Part shown: positions 7,663 through 16,195 of the stretch, piece by piece
How positions within the stretch are numbered: position 1 is the first letter of the stretch
Layout of the letters: every line of letters starts with the position of its first letter
DNA from: UBA2108 sp002713215
GTDB taxonomy: Bacteria; Bacteroidota; Bacteroidia; Flavobacteriales_G; Salibacteraceae
Reading direction: 5' to 3'
Length of the DNA stretch: 64,000 bases
Assembly (NCBI GenBank): GCA_937891015.1
Contig: CALAPY010000032.1
Location: forward strand, 15,767-79,766
Position numbers and translations under genes: made by a program
Notes under the pieces: model-generated
Database searches by the model: none
Seen by the model: only the letters and a program-made list of their open reading frames with translations
What the model was told of the DNA's origin: nothing

Positions 7663-10464
7663 CTTCATTCTAAAGTCATGAGCTCCCAAACTTTGATTGG
7701 GATTGTAACAAGGGTCGTGGTCGACATAGGGCTGCCACAAATCCTTTAACTTCTTGATTTCTTCTTTGTGTTTTTCAAAGGATTCTTTGGTTAGATGCGG
7801 ATGCCCGCGGGATACACTTTCATGATGATAGAGTTCGCAGTGGGGAACGTATAAGTTTCGATAACCCGTATCCCAAACTTTAAGGCAAAAATCGACATCG
7901 TTGTATTCGACTGCAAAATTCTCATTGAACCCACCAACTTCGTCAAATACTTCTCTTCGTACCATCACACATGCAGCGGTTACTGCACAATAGTTATTGA
8001 GTAAGTTCACATAGTTAAAATGCCCCGGACCATCCCGGTGTTCTCCAACCAAAACATGGCCTGCTGCACCCCCCAAACCAATAATTACTCCTGCATGCTG
8101 AATGGTATCGTTAGGGTAAAGCAACTTGGCTCCGACCACGCCAACCTCAGGACGTTGAGCATGTTCAATCATCGCTTCCAGCCAGTCTTCGGTTATAACC
8201 TCGGTATCGTTGTTTAACAATACCATATAATTCCCATCTGTGTTCCTGGCCCCCAGGTTCATTAAAAACGAAAAATTAAAAGGTTCTTCGGTCCTAATCG
8301 ATTTAAAACGATTGGGCTCTTTTTTAGTCCAATGATCCAACAGGTCAAACAGGTTTTGATCTGAACTATTGTTATCAATAACCAGCACTTCAAAATTTTG
8401 CCAGGAAGTTTTTTCAAAAATCGACTTCAGACAGGTTTCAAGAATATCGGCCTGATCTTTAGTTGGAATAATGATACTAACCTTAGCCTCTGGATCTTTT
8501 ATTCCCAGCCGAACAGAATACCCTCTAAACCCATCCAAAAACCCAATATTAGACGAATACCCTCTCCGGGTAAGTGCCTCTGTAATTGCTTTTTGTGCCG
8601 AGGTATAAGCATAGGGTTTTGCATCTTCGCCACCGGCAGCTGAGGTAGAGTGAATTCGCCAGTGATATAAAATCCTGGGAATGTGAGTAATGTTACGGCA
8701 CTTTTCTGTAAATCTCAGTACCAAATCATAGTCCTGACTTCCTTCAAACCCTTCACGCCACCCTCCAATCTCTCTAAATAAATCGGATCTGAAAACAGTA
8801 AGATGACCTAGATAGTTTCGGGACAATAAATTATCGGGACTCCAATCGGGCTTAAAATGCGCCTCCGAATGATTTCCAAATTCGTCGATTTTGTCTTCGT
8901 CGGTATAGACCAGGTCAATATTTTCATTCTCGTTAATAGCCTTTACACACCAATAGAAAGCATCAAGGGCTATTTCATCATCCTGATCCATTAGAACGTA
9001 AAAATCTCCAACGGCGATTTCCATGGCCGAATTTGACGCAGCCGATATGTGCCCATTTTCTTCCCGGTAAACAACCTTAATTCTTTTGTCGCGTTTTCGA
9101 TATTCTTCAATTACCCTTTTTATTTCGGAGTCGGTGGATGCATCATCGGCCAGGCACAGCTCCCAATACTCATAGGACTGCTGCAAAATGGTATCCATTG
9201 CCCGTTTGAAAAACTCGACAGGAGGATTATAAACCGGCATTAATACACTCAGTATAGGCCGGTCCTTGAACTGATCAATTTCTTTTTTCTGCCGAATGAG
9301 TTCATTTTCGTCAGGTAGGGTTTTGAATAACAAACGGGTTAACGGATCTGCAGAAAAATCACCAATTCCATGTTTCGCTTCTACAATAACCACTTTGGTT
9401 TCTTCAAAAAACAGGTAGAGATGCTTGAATACCAGCGCCAATAACTTACTAATTACAGCTCGCCCTTTTCTACTTAATGCTACCGCAATTTTTCTGAAAA
9501 TATTTTGTGATTTTCCCTTATCGCTATTGGATTTAAAACGAGCTAGCAATATTCCAATTTGCTTTTTAAACTTAAAAAGCTTGCTGTTCTCAAAGTCATT
9601 TATTCGCTGCTGAAGGTTCAGGTTGGATTGATGTGCGTGCTGCAATTGCTGGATAAGCTTATCCCTATCCTTTCCAAGTTGTCTTGAAAACTCAACGCTT
9701 TGAAAAAGTTCATTTTCCACTTCAGAAAGGTTCTTGATGAAGTGGGTCATAATTCCATGACCGTGCTCTATATAACAAGCTTCATATTTGTTGATTAAGT
9801 ACTTGTAGTTACCTATTCGGTTTGGAGTTTCATTAGCTGTTGAAACTAAACTATTTTCCCTGATTCGGTATTCAAACAGAAACTCATTTAAATGGTGGAA
9901 GGTAAAACCTTCGCTGTAGAAGCCCATCCATAAGTCCCAATCTTCGTATCCAGGAACAGGCATCTTTTCATCGTAGCCTCCTATTTTAGCCCATACCTTT
10001 TTCCTGAAAACCGCACAGTTATCAATATAGTTGACCGCAAAGAAAACTGCAGGCTCAAAATCGGCTAATATTCGTTCTTCTTCCCTTTCTCCAAATGTTC
10101 GATAGTTACCGTATACCACACCAACCTTAGGATTGGCATCAAGTACTTCAATGGCCTTCAGGTAATACTCAGGGCTAATTTTGTTATCCGCGTCAAGTGG
10201 AAGAATATAATCGGATTGGGCTTGTTCAATACCAACATTTCGGGCTCTTTGCACTCCCTGGTTTTCCTGATCTATAATTCTAATATCTGACCTGTTCCTA
10301 AAAGTGTCCAGTACATCCAGCGTTTCCTGATCAGTAGATCCGTCATTTACTATAATTACCTCAATATTATTTCCAACAATGTCTCCTACACTCTCGACAC
10401 ACTCCTGAAGATACTGCCCTAAATTATACAGGGTAATTACAACTGATACTGAAGGTTTAGTCAT
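7657..10464 (-). CDS. Multi-domain family 2 glycosyltransferase (three GT-A-like modules)
   Basis: At 935 aa this is far longer than a single GT2 enzyme. Three GT2 N-terminal signatures are visible: VSVVITLYN at about residue 6 with NDGS and LPLDAD; LSVLMPVYN at about 405 with DDAS and LMDQDDE; and VSIIIPTKD at about 660 with IDNNS and LLNNDTEV. A charged, Gln-rich region (about 250-300) between the first and second module looks like a coiled-coil linker. The enzyme should add several sugars in succession to a lipid-linked glycan at the cytoplasmic face. The ATG overlaps the stop of the ABC ATPase gene (TAATG), so it is the last gene of a Wzm-Wzt-transferase operon and probably builds the exported glycan. 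Confidence 0.88.
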   Translation of the reverse strand: MTKPSVSVVITLYNLGQYLQECVESVGDIVGNNIEVIIVNDGSTDQETLDVLDTFRNRSDIRIIDQENQGVQRARNVGIEQAQSDYILPLDADNKISPEYYLKAIEVLDANPKVGVVYGNYRTFGEREEERILADFEPAVFFAVNYIDNCAVFRKKVWAKIGGYDEKMPVPGYEDWDLWMGFYSEGFTFHHLNEFLFEYRIRENSLVSTANETPNRIGNYKYLINKYEACYIEHGHGIMTHFIKNLSEVENELFQSVEFSRQLGKDRDKLIQQLQHAHQSNLNLQQRINDFENSKLFKFKKQIGILLARFKSNSDKGKSQNIFRKIAVALSRKGRAVISKLLALVFKHLYLFFEETKVVIVEAKHGIGDFSADPLTRLLFKTLPDENELIRQKKEIDQFKDRPILSVLMPVYNPPVEFFKRAMDTILQQSYEYWELCLADDASTDSEIKRVIEEYRKRDKRIKVVYREENGHISAASNSAMEIAVGDFYVLMDQDDEIALDAFYWCVKAINENENIDLVYTDEDKIDEFGNHSEAHFKPDWSPDNLLSRNYLGHLTVFRSDLFREIGGWREGFEGSQDYDLVLRFTEKCRNITHIPRILYHWRIHSTSAAGGEDAKPYAYTSAQKAITEALTRRGYSSNIGFLDGFRGYSVRLGIKDPEAKVSIIIPTKDQADILETCLKSIFEKTSWQNFEVLVIDNNSSDQNLFDLLDHWTKKEPNRFKSIRTEEPFNFSFLMNLGARNTDGNYMVLLNNDTEVITEDWLEAMIEHAQRPEVGVVGAKLLYPNDTIQHAGVIIGLGGAAGHVLVGEHRDGPGHFNYVNLLNNYCAVTAACVMVRREVFDEVGGFNENFAVEYNDVDFCLKVWDTGYRNLYVPHCELYHHESVSRGHPHLTKESFEKHKEEIKKLKDLWQPYVDHDPCYNPNQSLGAHDFRMKS

Positions 10465-11201
10465 TAATGAAAGGTGTTTGTATAAGTGTTACTTACCTTG
10501 TTAATTTCCCCGTACTCCTGCAAGGTTCCATTAGCCAGTAATGCCGCCTTGGAACAAATCTTTTTCACATCATCAATGTTGTGCGAAACAAATAATATGG
10601 TGCTCCCACCTTCTTTAATCTCGTTGATTCTATTCATACACTTTTGCTGAAAGCCCATATCTCCAACTGCCAACACCTCATCAATTATCAAAATATCGGG
10701 ATCTTGTGCGACTCCAATGCTAAAAGACAATCGGGAAATCATTCCAGTGCTATAGGTCTTTACCGGTCGATTTAGTTCTTCATCAGACAGTTCTGAAAAA
10801 CTGACCACCTTAGGCATTATCTCCTTAATTTTTCCCATAGGAAGCCCCATTAAACTAACCAACAATTTAATGTTTTCGTAACCGGATAATTCCATCTCAA
10901 TACCGGCTCCAATGGCCAATATAGGCGCCACTTTTCCACGAACCGTAATCTTTCCGGAAGAAGGTTTTATCATACCCGCAACTGCCTTTAGCAGGGTACT
11001 TTTTCCAACACCATTTTTACCAAGAATTCCTACCACTTCTCCCGGCATTATTTCAAAGCTTACATCGTGCAGTACCTCATGTTTTTCAAATGGTTTTGAA
11101 AAGCTAAAACTGGTAAATATGTCCTTAATGGAATTAACTCCCTGGTTAAAACTATAGTAGCTCAAGGCCAAGCCATTTATGGAAATTTTAGACTCTGCCA
11201 T
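10464..11201 (-). CDS. Polysaccharide ABC exporter ATP-binding protein (Wzt/TagH-like)
   Basis: The 245-aa ATPase has a Walker A (GKNGVGKST, about residue 60), a signature in the form YSTGMISRLSF (about 150), Walker B ILIIDEVLAVGD (about 173-184) and the switch His in VSHNID. The deviant signature without the LSGGQ Gly-Gly is typical of O-antigen and teichoic acid exporters. It lacks the C-terminal carbohydrate-binding domain of long Wzt proteins and stops soon after the switch, so chain-length control would have to be elsewhere. It overlaps the permease stop by 1 nt (TAATG) and the transferase start likewise. Confidence 0.9.
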   Translation of the reverse strand: MAESKISINGLALSYYSFNQGVNSIKDIFTSFSFSKPFEKHEVLHDVSFEIMPGEVVGILGKNGVGKSTLLKAVAGMIKPSSGKITVRGKVAPILAIGAGIEMELSGYENIKLLVSLMGLPMGKIKEIMPKVVSFSELSDEELNRPVKTYSTGMISRLSFSIGVAQDPDILIIDEVLAVGDMGFQQKCMNRINEIKEGGSTILFVSHNIDDVKKICSKAALLANGTLQEYGEINKVSNTYTNTFH

Positions 11202-11959
11202 TACACGTTAGAAATTATTCCGGGCTGCAACTTTTTAAACGTAAACCAACCAATGGCAAAAACCAGAAAGGATATCAACACCATATAGCCCCACGTTTCA
11301 ATTGATGGCCAGGTATTCGAATACAAGGAAGCTCTTACTCCTTTAAAGAAGTACCAGAGTGGGTTGAGTTTTAAGATCCAATGGAACTTTTCCGGTACCA
11401 GATCAAGGGTATAGGCAATTGGGGTTAAATAAAAAAGAGCTGGGTTTAATGTGTTCCACAAAATGGAAATGTCTCTTAGATAAACATTTAGTGTTCCCAG
11501 GAATAAGGATAAACCAAGGCTCAGAATCGCCAACAAAACAGTTACCGGAATTATAGCAAAAAACGCTAATCCGGGACTGTATCCTAAATAATACATGAGG
11601 GCTAAAAACGGAACAAAGGTTAACACCAGGTTACCTAACTCTGAGATTAAAGCCGAAAAGGGAAATGAAATAACCGGAACATTTATCGTTTTTATGATTC
11701 CCGCATTACTAATAAAACTCTGAATGACCTGGTTAGTGGTATTGGAAAAAAACTGCCAGTAAACCAATCCGGTAAGCACATACAAGGCATAGTTTTCTAC
11801 AGAGGCAAATGCAGTGCTAAAAACGAAATAAAATATTATGAGGTAAACCAACGGAGTTAGAAAGCTCCAGAAAAAACCCAGGATGGAATTTTTATATTTA
11901 AGCTTAATATTGCGCTTAGCTAAATTGAGCAACAAATTATATGATTCGGAATTGATCAA
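11201..11959 (-). CDS. Polysaccharide ABC exporter permease (Wzm-like, ABC-2 type)
   Basis: The 252-aa protein has six hydrophobic segments. The early motif KYKNSILGFFWSFLTPL (about residues 21-37) is characteristic of ABC-2 transporters for O-antigen and capsule. The start is TTG at 11959; an in-frame TAA lies six codons upstream and no ATG lies between. It pairs with the downstream ATPase to export a lipid-linked glycan across the inner membrane. A perfect TAnnTTTG box for this strand lies at 11996-12003. The gene leads a three-gene operon. Confidence 0.9.
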   Translation of the reverse strand: MINSESYNLLLNLAKRNIKLKYKNSILGFFWSFLTPLVYLIIFYFVFSTAFASVENYALYVLTGLVYWQFFSNTTNQVIQSFISNAGIIKTINVPVISFPFSALISELGNLVLTFVPFLALMYYLGYSPGLAFFAIIPVTVLLAILSLGLSLFLGTLNVYLRDISILWNTLNPALFYLTPIAYTLDLVPEKFHWILKLNPLWYFFKGVRASLYSNTWPSIETWGYMVLISFLVFAIGWFTFKKLQPGIISNV

Positions 11960-11995
11960 ATTGTTATGTCTTTTTTACCCTGAAATTTTCGGGTG

Positions 11996-12003
11996 CAAAA
12001 GTA
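11996..12003 (-). promoter_or_regulatory. -7 promoter element TACTTTTG for the exporter operon
   Basis: On the minus strand the sequence reads TACTTTTG, a perfect match to the Bacteroidota -7 consensus TAnnTTTG, 36 nt before the TTG start at 11959. No -33 TTG is visible at the usual 19-21 nt spacing. It lies in the short gap shared with the divergent GT4 gene. Confidence 0.5.
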
Positions 12004-12043
12004 GAAATATTGCCGTCATGGCTTACGCAAAAAAATATTAGAC

Positions 12044-13075
12044 CTGGACAACAAAATCTACATTAACGGACGCTTCTTAAGCCAGGATTTATCCGGGGTA
12101 CAAAAATTTGCCTGGGGGCTTTCAAGTGCCTTAAATGAGTTGGGGATTAAGATTGTTTTTTTATGTCCGAGAAACATTCGGAACACCCCGGATTTCGGTG
12201 AGGTAAAACGTTTTGGAAATTTGAATGGACATGCCTGGGAGCAAATTGAATTGCCCCTTTATTTACAGCGCAACAAAATCACCGGCTTAATTAATCTTTG
12301 CAACTCCGCCCCTCTATACTCCAAAAATCAGGTTGTTACCGTCCACGATTTAGCTTTTGCCAGGCATCCGGAATGGTTTGATTCAAAATTCGCCAAATGG
12401 TACAACTGGATGATTCCAAGAGTAATTAATCGGGCCAAACATGTATTGACGGTAAGTGAATTCTCAAAATCTGAAATAGTTGATTTCTATGGTACCGAAG
12501 GCTCAAAGGTTTCAGTGATACCAAATGGAATCTACTGGGACAAAGAATCTATAAAAGAATTCGAAAACCCAATAAAGGATAAATACATCCTTGCGGTAGG
12601 GTCGGATAATCCAAGAAAAAACTACGATTTACTAATAAGAACCTTCGAGCAACTTGAACAGAATCAATTTAAGCTGGTGATTGTTGGGAGTCCCTCGAAA
12701 GCCTTTTCGACTTCTTCAAAAAAAGAAAACGACAAAATTGTCTGGCTACAAAATGTAGATAACAATAAACTAAAAGCCCTTTATAAGAATGCACATCTGT
12801 TGGTCTCCACTTCTTTTTACGAAGGGTTTGGTCTACCAATTTTGGAAGCCCTGGAACTTGGTTGTCCGGTTTTGGCCAATGGCATTGAAGTGTTCAAAGA
12901 GATTTACAAAGACTCAATCAATTACTACCAGGAAAACAGTGAATCGGATTTGCACCTACAACTGAAGCAAATATTGGAATCGGATAAACAGCAGGTAAGT
13001 GTCCAATATTTACTGGAAATGTTAAGCTATAAAAGCGCTGGTATTAAATTAGTACAAATTCTAGGAATAACTTAA
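12044..13075 (+). CDS. Family 4 glycosyltransferase; start unclear, possible frameshift
   Basis: The coding frame is clear from about 12044, where the N-terminal IYINGRFLSQDLSGVQKFA is typical for the donor side of GT4 (GT-B) enzymes. The C-terminal half has the Rossmann segment ILAVGSDNPRKNYDLL and the sugar-nucleotide site STSFYEGFGLPILEAL (E-x7-E). No ATG, GTG or TTG lies in frame between an upstream TAG (12002-12004) and a TTG at 12140 that would delete this conserved N-terminus. An ATG at 12018 comes into frame if one A is added to the seven-A run at 12029-12035. Either a rare CTG/ATA start is used or the gene carries a one-base deletion. It leads a divergent operon with the next two genes. 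Confidence 0.82.
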   Translation: MDNKIYINGRFLSQDLSGVQKFAWGLSSALNELGIKIVFLCPRNIRNTPDFGEVKRFGNLNGHAWEQIELPLYLQRNKITGLINLCNSAPLYSKNQVVTVHDLAFARHPEWFDSKFAKWYNWMIPRVINRAKHVLTVSEFSKSEIVDFYGTEGSKVSVIPNGIYWDKESIKEFENPIKDKYILAVGSDNPRKNYDLLIRTFEQLEQNQFKLVIVGSPSKAFSTSSKKENDKIVWLQNVDNNKLKALYKNAHLLVSTSFYEGFGLPILEALELGCPVLANGIEVFKEIYKDSINYYQENSESDLHLQLKQILESDKQQVSVQYLLEMLSYKSAGIKLVQILGIT

Positions 13076-13080
13076 ATTTG
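13073..13080 (+). promoter_or_regulatory. -7 promoter element TAAATTTG
   Basis: A perfect TAnnTTTG match overlaps the TAA stop of the preceding gene and lies 21 nt before the ATG at 13102. It supports 13102 over the in-frame TTG at 13078, which lies inside the promoter element. It suggests a separate promoter inside the operon. Confidence 0.5.
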
Positions 13081-13101
13081 CCCGACCACGAGAATATCTC
13101 A

Positions 13102-14226
13102 ATGAAAGTAGCTATAGTTCACGATTGGTTTGTCGTTAAAGGTGGAGCCGAGAAGGTGGTCAAGCAAATGCTTGAGTGTTTTCCGAGTGCAGAGGTATTC
13201 AGCCTTTTCGATTTCCTTTCTCCGGAAGACCGAAAGGAGATAATGAAAGACAAGAAGGTAAAGGTTTCTTTTATGCAGAAATTACCATTCGCTAAAAAGA
13301 ACTACCGCTACTTCTTTCCGGTGTTTAGCAAAGCCATAGAATCCATTTCATTAAAAGGGTTTGATTTGATCCTTAGCTCTTCGCATGCCGTAGCCAAAGG
13401 AATAATTACTGAAAAAGATCAAATTCATGTGTGTTATTGTCATACTCCGGTTCGCTACGCATGGGACATGAAAGAGGACTACATGAAAATGGTTCCTCCC
13501 GGAGTAAGAAATATTGTTTCATGGAGGTTAAACAAACTGCAAAAGTGGGACAAGGAAAATGCGCATAACGTTACCCAATACATTGCCAACAGCAAGAATA
13601 TTTCGAACCGAATAAAAAACAATTACGATAAAAACTCATCAGTGGTATATCCGCCTATTGATACCGATTACTTCGTACCAGCTGATAAAAATGAAGCATA
13701 CAACAATGCATTTTTAGTTGTTTCCCGGTTAGTACCATACAAGCGAGTCGATTTAATCATTGAAGCTTTTAACCGACATCCTGAGTTAAAACTCAACGTA
13801 ATTGGAGATGGCCCGGAGTTCAACAACCTTAAAAGCATAGCTAACCCTAACATTAAGTTATTGGGCTACCAAAGTGACCAAACGGTAAGAGAGTATTATC
13901 AAAGATCGCGCGCCTTGCTATTGGCTGCAATTGAAGATTTTGGAATTACTTCTGCCGAAGCTCAGGCATGTGGAACTCCCATTATTGCACTTAACAAGGG
14001 GGGATATTCGGAAACCGTTATTGACAAGGTATCCGGTGTTTTCTTCGAGGACCAGACTGTTGAAGAAATTGATACAGGAATTCAGCGATTTTTGGAAATT
14101 GAAGATTCCTTTGATGCGGTAAAAATCAGGAATCACGCTGAGAAATTTAAAATAGACCGATTCAAAAAAGAATTCTTGTCTATTGTCAACAACACCATTG
14201 AAAAGTATCAGTTTTCAGTCGTTTAA
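13102..14226 (+). CDS. Family 4 glycosyltransferase (mannosyltransferase WbaZ-like)
   Basis: The 374-aa protein starts MKVAIVHDWFVVKGGAEKV, a classic N-terminus of the WbaZ-like GT4 group. The central CYCHTPVRYAWDM (about residues 112-124) is also typical. The C-terminal domain has FLVVSRLVPYKRVDL (about 207-221) and the nucleotide-sugar site AIEDFGITSAEAQACGTP (E-x7-E, about 280-297). I chose ATG 13102 over an in-frame TTG 24 nt upstream because the family starts at MKVA and the TTG falls in the -7 box. It should transfer mannose or a related sugar to a lipid-linked glycan. The sugar is inference. The downstream gene overlaps its end by 44 nt. Confidence 0.9.
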   Translation: MKVAIVHDWFVVKGGAEKVVKQMLECFPSAEVFSLFDFLSPEDRKEIMKDKKVKVSFMQKLPFAKKNYRYFFPVFSKAIESISLKGFDLILSSSHAVAKGIITEKDQIHVCYCHTPVRYAWDMKEDYMKMVPPGVRNIVSWRLNKLQKWDKENAHNVTQYIANSKNISNRIKNNYDKNSSVVYPPIDTDYFVPADKNEAYNNAFLVVSRLVPYKRVDLIIEAFNRHPELKLNVIGDGPEFNNLKSIANPNIKLLGYQSDQTVREYYQRSRALLLAAIEDFGITSAEAQACGTPIIALNKGGYSETVIDKVSGVFFEDQTVEEIDTGIQRFLEIEDSFDAVKIRNHAEKFKIDRFKKEFLSIVNNTIEKYQFSVV

Positions 14227-15424
14227 AATCCTTCTGCTAGGAGGTCTTTTTTTATTTCCGATTCTATCTTTAAAGGCATCGGCTATATTGCTAATCTTAA
14301 ATTTAGTTCTAGCCTTTTTTTCGTTTGTCTATAATCAGTGGAAGAACAAGCCTTCTTTATTGGTGCCTCCCATATCGGCTATCTTTCTTGTGAGTATTCC
14401 GATTTTATACTTCGTACACATATTTCTCTCTGGAATTCCCGACGTCGCCTCCTTTCATTTCGAGAAAAAAATGGGGATGATCGCTGCTCCCCTCTTATTT
14501 TATTTTATTCATCAATCCAGGGAATCAATTCAGGTAAACACCTTCCTAAAATTATATGCAGGATCTTCATTGATACTAGCCATAACTACCATTGGTATCT
14601 TCTTTTACGGCCTTTCCATTTATGATGATTCTATAGGAACACTTGCCTTTCAGATTCGAACCCTGAATGAAAGTCTTACCCAGCTCCATCCCACCTACCT
14701 TGGGTTGCATTTAATTGCAGCATCCTTTATCACCTTATATCTTTATCATAAACGTGAATTCAAGTCGTATTCATACCTCCTAATAATCTGCACCATCATA
14801 TTGATAGCAGGGGCTGCATTATCCGGTGCCAGGAGCCCATTTATTGGACTCTTTATTGGAATGTTTTTCTACGTTTTTGCTTCTAAACTCTATTCCAAAA
14901 AAGCTAAAATTGGAGTTTCGCTGGCTCTTTTGATTCTTCCCATTATACTTATACAAATACCCGTTATTGGAGATCGTTTTCAAGGAATAATTGAAATTGC
15001 CCAGTTCAATTTTTTTAGCGAAAATGCTGCTGATACCACGGTAAGATTTGCAGTATTGTGGTGCGATTTAGGGTTAATCCGCGAAAATTGGTTGTTGGGT
15101 GTTGGCACCGGTGAAATTCAATACCATCTCAATTTGTGCTATCAAATGATCGAATCGGAAACGGCACTTACCCAAGACCTAAATACACATAATGAATATG
15201 CCAATATCTGGATAGGAACCGGAATTATCGGAATACTTCTTTTTCTGGGATTCTATATTACCAGCTGGATTCGCTTTAAGCATTGGCTTCCTAAAATATT
15301 TCTGATTTTGTTTGGGATGGTATGCCTAACCGAAAATTTATTGGAAAGGCAACAAGGTGTCTTTTTTGTGGCTCTCCTCTTCTCTCTTTTTATTTTCCAC
15401 GAATTAGATCAACCTACAAAATAG
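14183..15424 (+). CDS. O-antigen ligase / polymerase-like membrane protein
   Basis: The 413-aa protein has 10-12 hydrophobic segments and a large central periplasmic region. Family features are the segment LTQLHPTYLGLH (about residues 165-176), GARSPFIGLF (about 214-223), LGVGTGEI (about 308-315) and NTHNEYANIWIGTGIIG (about 335-351), the conserved His region of the Wzy_C/WaaL family. No ATG precedes the first helix; TTG 14183 or TTG 14198 must be used, and either overlaps the upstream GT4 gene, indicating coupling. It would polymerise the glycan or ligate it to an acceptor in the periplasm. Sequence alone cannot separate ligase from polymerase. Confidence 0.82.
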   Translation: MSTTPLKSISFQSFKILLLGGLFLFPILSLKASAILLILNLVLAFFSFVYNQWKNKPSLLVPPISAIFLVSIPILYFVHIFLSGIPDVASFHFEKKMGMIAAPLLFYFIHQSRESIQVNTFLKLYAGSSLILAITTIGIFFYGLSIYDDSIGTLAFQIRTLNESLTQLHPTYLGLHLIAASFITLYLYHKREFKSYSYLLIICTIILIAGAALSGARSPFIGLFIGMFFYVFASKLYSKKAKIGVSLALLILPIILIQIPVIGDRFQGIIEIAQFNFFSENAADTTVRFAVLWCDLGLIRENWLLGVGTGEIQYHLNLCYQMIESETALTQDLNTHNEYANIWIGTGIIGILLFLGFYITSWIRFKHWLPKIFLILFGMVCLTENLLERQQGVFFVALLFSLFIFHELDQPTK

Positions 15425-15448
15425 ATTAATCCGAATAAGTAAGAAACA

Positions 15449-15724
15449 ATGTTTATTAGAGTTGCCATACCAAAAGCATTAAGATTACTATTCAAAATCC
15501 CGTTTTTCCGAATACGGTTTTATGGCATTCACAAAAGGATCATTGCCCCATTGAATTTATTCAAGGGAGTAGTTCAGCAAATTGTATTCAACGATTTCAT
15601 TTTCCTGGAACTTCATATTGACGATTGGATTCAAGAGAATATCTACTTTTTAAATAGTTACGAAACTGCCGAATTACAATTTCTACAGGAATCGTTAAAA
15701 CCTCAAAGTCGAGTATTAAAATAA
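15449..15724 (+). pseudogene. Truncated FkbM-family methyltransferase remnant
   Basis: This 91-codon frame has the N-terminal signature that precedes the methyltransferase domain in FkbM proteins: DDWIQENIYFLNSYETAE, then FLQESLKP. In the family this is followed at once by the SAM-binding motif (Asp-x-Gly-Ala-Asn-x-Gly). Here the frame ends six codons after LKP, and the SAM domain is absent from the following DNA, where the promoter of the next gene begins. The remnant probably lost its 3' two thirds by deletion and should be inactive. FkbM enzymes often O-methylate sugars at the ends of polysaccharide loci, which fits its position. Confidence 0.65.
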
Positions 15725-15729
15725 CTTTG
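15722..15729 (+). promoter_or_regulatory. -7 promoter element TAACTTTG
   Basis: A perfect TAnnTTTG match lies 15 nt before the ATG at 15745 and directly on the end of the FkbM remnant. It supports 15745 over an in-frame TTG (15727) that lies inside the element. Confidence 0.55.
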
Positions 15730-15744
15730 CGCCATAATTTATCT

Positions 15745-16167
15745 ATGGCACTTACGAATAACGATATAATTAAAAAACTTAGAGTTGCTCTGAAACTACG
15801 CGATACGGACATTGTCAAAATCCTGAAACTGGTAGATTATGACACCACTACCAGTGAAATTGGCGCTTTTTTTAGAAGTGAAGATCATCCCAAGTACAAA
15901 CCCCTTCAGGATCAAATTCTACGCAATTTTCTAAACGGCTTAGTCATATACAAACGAGGCCCCATGGATAGAAAGTCAAGCGCCTCCGCTAAAGCTTCGG
16001 GCGACACACGGAAGAAGCCAGCGCAAACCAAATACGGTCGACCCAGGGCTTTTGAATCAAAGGAAGAAAAGGTTCCATCGGTGAAACACAAAAGATCACG
16101 CCCCAGGATTGTTGGTACCATTAATAGAAAAAAACGAAAAGACAATTCTGATTCTGAGAAGGATTAG
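15745..16167 (+). CDS. DUF1456 (YehS-like) protein with basic tail
   Basis: The 140-aa protein starts MALTNNDIIKKLRVALKLRD and continues with ILKLVDYDTTTSEIGAFFR and LQDQILRNFLNGL, the repeated helical pattern of DUF1456/YehS, whose function is not known. The DUF1456 core covers about residues 1-75. The tail is Lys/Arg/Ser/Pro-rich and includes an in-frame palindromic element encoding SASAKASGDT. Family members often have two DUF1456 repeats; this one appears to have a single repeat plus the basic tail, which could bind nucleic acid (inference). A DEAD-box helicase gene follows 28 nt later in the same direction. Confidence 0.75.
   Translation: MALTNNDIIKKLRVALKLRDTDIVKILKLVDYDTTTSEIGAFFRSEDHPKYKPLQDQILRNFLNGLVIYKRGPMDRKSSASAKASGDTRKKPAQTKYGRPRAFESKEEKVPSVKHKRSRPRIVGTINRKKRKDNSDSEKD
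15975..16007 (+). repeat. In-frame palindromic repeat, copy A
   Basis: The 20-mer CGCCTCCGCTAAAGCTTCGG at 15981-16000 is identical to 19342-19361 inside rpsA. The right side, AAAGCTTCGGGCGACAC (15991-16007), also matches a second rpsA copy (19118-19134) at 16 of 17 positions. It is GC-rich against an AT-rich background and is read in the same frame in all copies (Ala-Lys-Ala-Ser/Thr-Gly/Ala-Asp). Confidence 0.7.
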
Positions 16168-16195
16168 TTAAGTACAGCTTATACGAGGAACTTAA

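Noticed and set aside
13078..13101. Upstream TTG start of the second GT4 gene
   Set aside because: It lies inside a perfect -7 box, and the protein family begins at the later ATG.
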